The notes below the pieces were generated by a model. That model saw nothing but the letters and a program-made list of their open reading frames with translations, was not told the origin of the DNA and searched no databases. Both the position numbers and the translations under genes were made by a program. Below, in pieces: positions 61,090 to 64,000 of a stretch of 64,000 nucleotides of DNA (its first letter is position 1; every line of letters begins with the position of its first letter). This DNA is from Candidatus Borrarchaeum weybense (GTDB lineage Archaea > Asgardarchaeota > Sifarchaeia > Borrarchaeales > Borrarchaeaceae). The stretch is from positions 1-64,000 of the forward strand of contig JAHQJS010000003.1 of the NCBI GenBank assembly GCA_019057385.1, given 5' to 3'.

Positions 61090-62445
61090 ATGATAGTCAC
61101 AGATTTGGTAAATTTAGCAAAAAAATCGGTCAAAATATTTAACGAACATGTTATTAAGGAAAACCTAGAACCACCAATGAGAGCCTATATTAGAGAATTT
61201 CCTACTAAATTTGAATTAACCGAATCAGGACACAGTTGTGGATTTTCAGGAGAAATAGTTCATAAACCGGACTGGTCTATGATAATATTTAATTTCATAG
61301 ACAAAATCAAAAAAAAGCCAGCCTTCGCACAACTTGCTCAATCAATTGCAGCAAGATATAAAAAGAACATCCAAGATCTGGCCGAAGGGTGCAATGAGTT
61401 AGCACAAGTCACTTTTTGGTTGGAGCGATTTATTCAGAAGATAATTTATAATAATTTAGATAAAGAACTTTCAGAAAATCAAATTATAGAATATGCTGTA
61501 TTGTTTAATTCTGATCTTGAATTAAATCCTTCAGAATATAATTACACTTTCTATTTAAACGGTATTTTCTTAGAATGTGAATCGGTAAAGATTAATGATA
61601 ACGTAATCATTAGAAAACCGCAAAAAGAGGATTTTGAATATACTAGAGATATTTTCTTCGATATTCCAAGACATCATCATATTAGAATTCCTTCATCAAT
61701 ACTGGAAATGAATATGATCGCTAAAGATAACAAAGAATGTAGAGCCTACGCCAATAGAATACTTAACGCATTAAGGCTATATAAACTGGGTTCAATTTAC
61801 CCTATTAATCAGATTGAAACTAGAAAGTCTATCATTTGGGGAGGTTCTCAAATAAGTTGGAATGGAAATTATACTTCCATCAAAAATTATACTGTAAATG
61901 AAACTGAACTTAAAGATTTTATTGATATTGTTATTGAAATTGAACAGAAATTGAATTTTAACAAAAAAGAAAAGAAAAATTGGGGGCTCCTTATTTCTCT
62001 TGAAAGATACAACTCTGCTCTTCTAGAATCTTTAGATATTGATCGAAAAGTAATGACTACAATTATGGGATTAGAATCTTTATTTTCTCTTGAAAAGGAT
62101 AGGGGCGAAAATGCGTATAAATTGGGCGTTAGAGTTGCGAAGTTACTCGGATTTATGAGACCGGATATTGAAGAAGTAAGAACATTGATAGAAAGTGGGT
62201 ATAAATTCAGAAATGATGTTGTTCACGGTATGTATATTAAACAAAACCAAAGAGAGAAAATGGAAAAAAACCTCCTGAAACTTCTCGACTATCTAAGAAT
62301 GTCTTTAATATTTTTTCTGATAAATCAACAACAAGGAAAAAATAAGTTAGTTGACATAATCGATAAATCACTAATAAGCGACAATTATGGCGAACAACTG
62401 AAAAGATTATTTCAAAACGGTATTATTATCTGTCCAAACATGTAG
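61090..62445 (+). CDS. ApeA-like HEPN-domain protein
   Basis: The protein is 451 residues. The C-terminal part (about 300-430) reads like the ApeA-type HEPN: DRKVMTTIMGLESLFS, ENAYKLGVRVAKLLGF and YKFRNDVVHGMY. The last holds R374-x4-H379, the RNase motif of HEPN domains. The N-terminal 290 residues are an unassigned mostly beta/alpha region. ApeA proteins are anti-phage abortive-infection effectors. The DNA is noticeably more AT-rich than the housekeeping genes, and two further unknown genes follow. No strong ribosome-binding site other than GAAGGA before the ATG. Confidence 0.75.
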   Translation: MIVTDLVNLAKKSVKIFNEHVIKENLEPPMRAYIREFPTKFELTESGHSCGFSGEIVHKPDWSMIIFNFIDKIKKKPAFAQLAQSIAARYKKNIQDLAEGCNELAQVTFWLERFIQKIIYNNLDKELSENQIIEYAVLFNSDLELNPSEYNYTFYLNGIFLECESVKINDNVIIRKPQKEDFEYTRDIFFDIPRHHHIRIPSSILEMNMIAKDNKECRAYANRILNALRLYKLGSIYPINQIETRKSIIWGGSQISWNGNYTSIKNYTVNETELKDFIDIVIEIEQKLNFNKKEKKNWGLLISLERYNSALLESLDIDRKVMTTIMGLESLFSLEKDRGENAYKLGVRVAKLLGFMRPDIEEVRTLIESGYKFRNDVVHGMYIKQNQREKMEKNLLKLLDYLRMSLIFFLINQQQGKNKLVDIIDKSLISDNYGEQLKRLFQNGIIICPNM

Positions 62446-62550
62446 AAATCTCTAATAGATGAGTTTGAGTTATCTTAAATTTCAAACGACTCAGTTGAGC
62501 AAAAATAGATAATAATTAGTATAGATGTTTAAAATAAGTTAGTGGTATGA

Positions 62551-63612
62551 ATGGTATCTAAGATTAATCACTTTACCGATGCAGGAGAACTGTTTAGAAG
62601 ATTGGATACAATAGAAAGATTCCCAAATGTGCCTATTAAAACGGTATTGTTCATCTATGATTTCAGGTACAAATTATTAGACATCTTAGATAGAATAACA
62701 CCCCAGGAATATCAAAAATCGTCTTATAAAATTAAATTTGAAAACGATGATGTTGTCTTGTTAGATGTGAAGATCGTAAAAGATTTAGATATAATTTCAA
62801 GTGATAGGAGAAAAGTATTTCTTATAATAGATAAGAATAAGCCATTTTGTATTTTGATTACAAATTCTGAGGGAAATTATTTCAAAAAAGTATTATCATT
62901 TTTCAATAAACATTATCCGCTATTATCAAGAATTTTTTTACGCTCAAATGAAATAAAAGACTTATTAAACTATCTAGAGGAAAAAGAAGAAGCGAAGTTG
63001 ACCGTTTTAAGTTATGTTGTTAAAAGATACTATGTAAGGCCAGAGACAAGAATTGCCTATGAGAAAATCAGTTTTAGAGAAGTCTTTGATAAGGCATCAG
63101 ATGATTTTCTTTGGGTAGATAGTATTTATTTAGCAATTGAAAAAAGATCCAAGAGTAAAATTAGGATAAATAGACGAGGAGTCATATCATATTATAGGAA
63201 TTTAGATTATTCAAATATTCATTTGATTCTTATCTCTCAAATTCTTATTAAATACTCAAAAATATATACAAGTATCCTAATGGAAAGATCGAGAAGTCTT
63301 GAAAATTTAGAACCCCGACCAGTAAGGTTTTTTATAAACGAAGACGTCTTCAATTCATCAGAAGATATCGATAGGTTCTTAGAAGCTTTGCATAAATATT
63401 TGCTTAATTGGGGATATTCAACATTATTTAAAGAAAGAAACTACCTTTATCTCATACTTCACGATTATCAAACAGGTTCAAGTTACGATATTTTGATCAG
63501 TTCTCCTTATGAAATATTTGTTACTCCACAAACTCAAGTTACGAGCATTTCTTTTGGCGCTCTAGTCAACTTTCTTGTTGATAATTATGATGGAGTTGTT
63601 GAAAATGTCTAA
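62551..63612 (+). CDS. Unrecognised protein upstream of a nuclease-like gene
   Basis: The protein is 353 residues, mixed alpha/beta, Ile- and Lys-rich, with no membrane segment and no motif that I recognise. The last codons overlap the next gene's ATG by 8 nt, so the two are translationally coupled and probably make one system. Composition is like the HEPN gene upstream, more AT-rich than core genes. It may be a specificity or regulatory partner of the nuclease-like protein. Confidence 0.65.
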   Translation: MVSKINHFTDAGELFRRLDTIERFPNVPIKTVLFIYDFRYKLLDILDRITPQEYQKSSYKIKFENDDVVLLDVKIVKDLDIISSDRRKVFLIIDKNKPFCILITNSEGNYFKKVLSFFNKHYPLLSRIFLRSNEIKDLLNYLEEKEEAKLTVLSYVVKRYYVRPETRIAYEKISFREVFDKASDDFLWVDSIYLAIEKRSKSKIRINRRGVISYYRNLDYSNIHLILISQILIKYSKIYTSILMERSRSLENLEPRPVRFFINEDVFNSSEDIDRFLEALHKYLLNWGYSTLFKERNYLYLILHDYQTGSSYDILISSPYEIFVTPQTQVTSISFGALVNFLVDNYDGVVENV

Positions 63613-64000
63613 AGATAATAATGAAGAATTAATGAGATTTAGAAAAATAGATATCAGCAACTATATCAAAGCGCTAAAATCTCTGATATGTTTAAGGAAA
63701 ATGATTATAAACGAGTTATCAGGTGAATTCTATTTTGGTAGTAAGTTAAATTACAAAAATAAACAAGGAGATCCTCAAACACCTGACTTTATTACAAAAC
63801 TAAGCAATACTGCATGGATAGGAGAGCTTAAAAGATCGCTTCCTGAACCTAAAAATTTTACTTCTGAAGAAGAATATGTCGAGAAAATTGTAGAAAAACT
63901 TATCGAACAGTTGCAAAAATATGATGAATCTTTTAAGGAATTAGATTCTTATCAGCATGATATTATACTAATGACTCCATCATTAGCAACAGATGCAATA
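63605..64000 (+). CDS. PD-(D/E)xK nuclease-like protein (partial, cut by window end)
   Basis: The frame is open from ATG 63605 to the window edge (132 residues read). The segment TPDFITKLSNTAWIGELKRS has Pro60-Asp61 and Glu74-x-Lys76 at the spacing of a PD-(D/E)xK catalytic core, with a strand before each. Upstream, GEFYFGSKLNYKNKQGDP could give the first acidic residue and strand. It overlaps the previous gene by 8 nt. It is likely a nuclease domain, possibly of the restriction or defence type. The C-terminal part is not available. Confidence 0.6.
   Translation, partial: MSKDNNEELMRFRKIDISNYIKALKSLICLRKMIINELSGEFYFGSKLNYKNKQGDPQTPDFITKLSNTAWIGELKRSLPEPKNFTSEEEYVEKIVEKLIEQLQKYDESFKELDSYQHDIILMTPSLATDAI

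Overview
The window reads as AT-rich chromosomal DNA of an archaeon, very probably of the Asgard superphylum. Archaeal hallmarks are PAN, NAC, aMBF1, both TFE subunits, an A-type ATPase (B and D subunits), fibrillarin/Nop5, archaeal PurA, Trm56, Taw2 and Fae-Hps. The Asgard assignment rests on eukaryote-like proteins that can be read here: a gelsolin-type domain protein (4684-5622, minus), ribosomal protein eL22 (18885-19202, minus), two Ras-like GTPases (29997-31403 plus and 32499-33152 minus), and a divergent EF-2 paralogue with an altered diphthamide loop (13720-16119, minus). No rRNA or CRISPR array was seen.

Layout. 1-2.4 kb: two helical/coiled-coil proteins of unknown role, the first cut by the window edge and carrying a 21-bp repeat. 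2.7-8.5 kb: Fae-Hps, a deleted tnpB remnant with its guide-RNA hairpin, the gelsolin-domain protein, an M23-like protein, two tandem nitroreductases with the relic of a third copy, and a cupin. 8.7-11.4 kb: a site-2 protease, a tRNA thiolation enzyme, then SRP RNA followed 7 nt later by tRNA-Ser(GCT), which carries a small bulge-helix-bulge intron in its variable arm. 11.4-29.6 kb: mostly housekeeping and redox enzymes (CutA, radical SAM, EF-2 paralogue, GatA, nitrilase, eL22, PurA, rhodanese, dihydrolipoamide-dehydrogenase-like flavoprotein, arginase-fold ureohydrolase, K+ channel). 29.9-33.3 kb: an unusual island joining Ras-like GTPases to thioredoxin-fold proteins. It holds a GTPase/Pro-rich/glutaredoxin-like fusion, a ferredoxin:thioredoxin reductase catalytic subunit, and a convergent overlapping operon of a second GTPase, a CxxC-less thioredoxin-like protein and a CGPC thioredoxin. 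33.3-60.8 kb: MoxR/VWA, TFE-alpha and TFE-beta, tRNA and rRNA modification enzymes, A-ATPase, PAN, a TnpB-like gene, aMBF1, HflX, THEP1, a complete IscB with its upstream omega RNA, RNase HII, eS30 and the C/D-box RNP pair Nop5-fibrillarin. 61.1-64 kb: an AT-richer cassette with an ApeA-like HEPN protein, an unknown protein and a PD-(D/E)xK nuclease-like protein running off the window, which looks like a defence locus.

The most notable systems are the GTPase-thioredoxin island (29.9-33.3 kb), the intact IscB/omega-RNA element (53.6-55.1 kb), and the HEPN/PD-(D/E)xK cassette at the right edge. Family calls were made by reading translated sequence. No database search was possible, and alternative start codons are stated where the Shine-Dalgarno context decides them.
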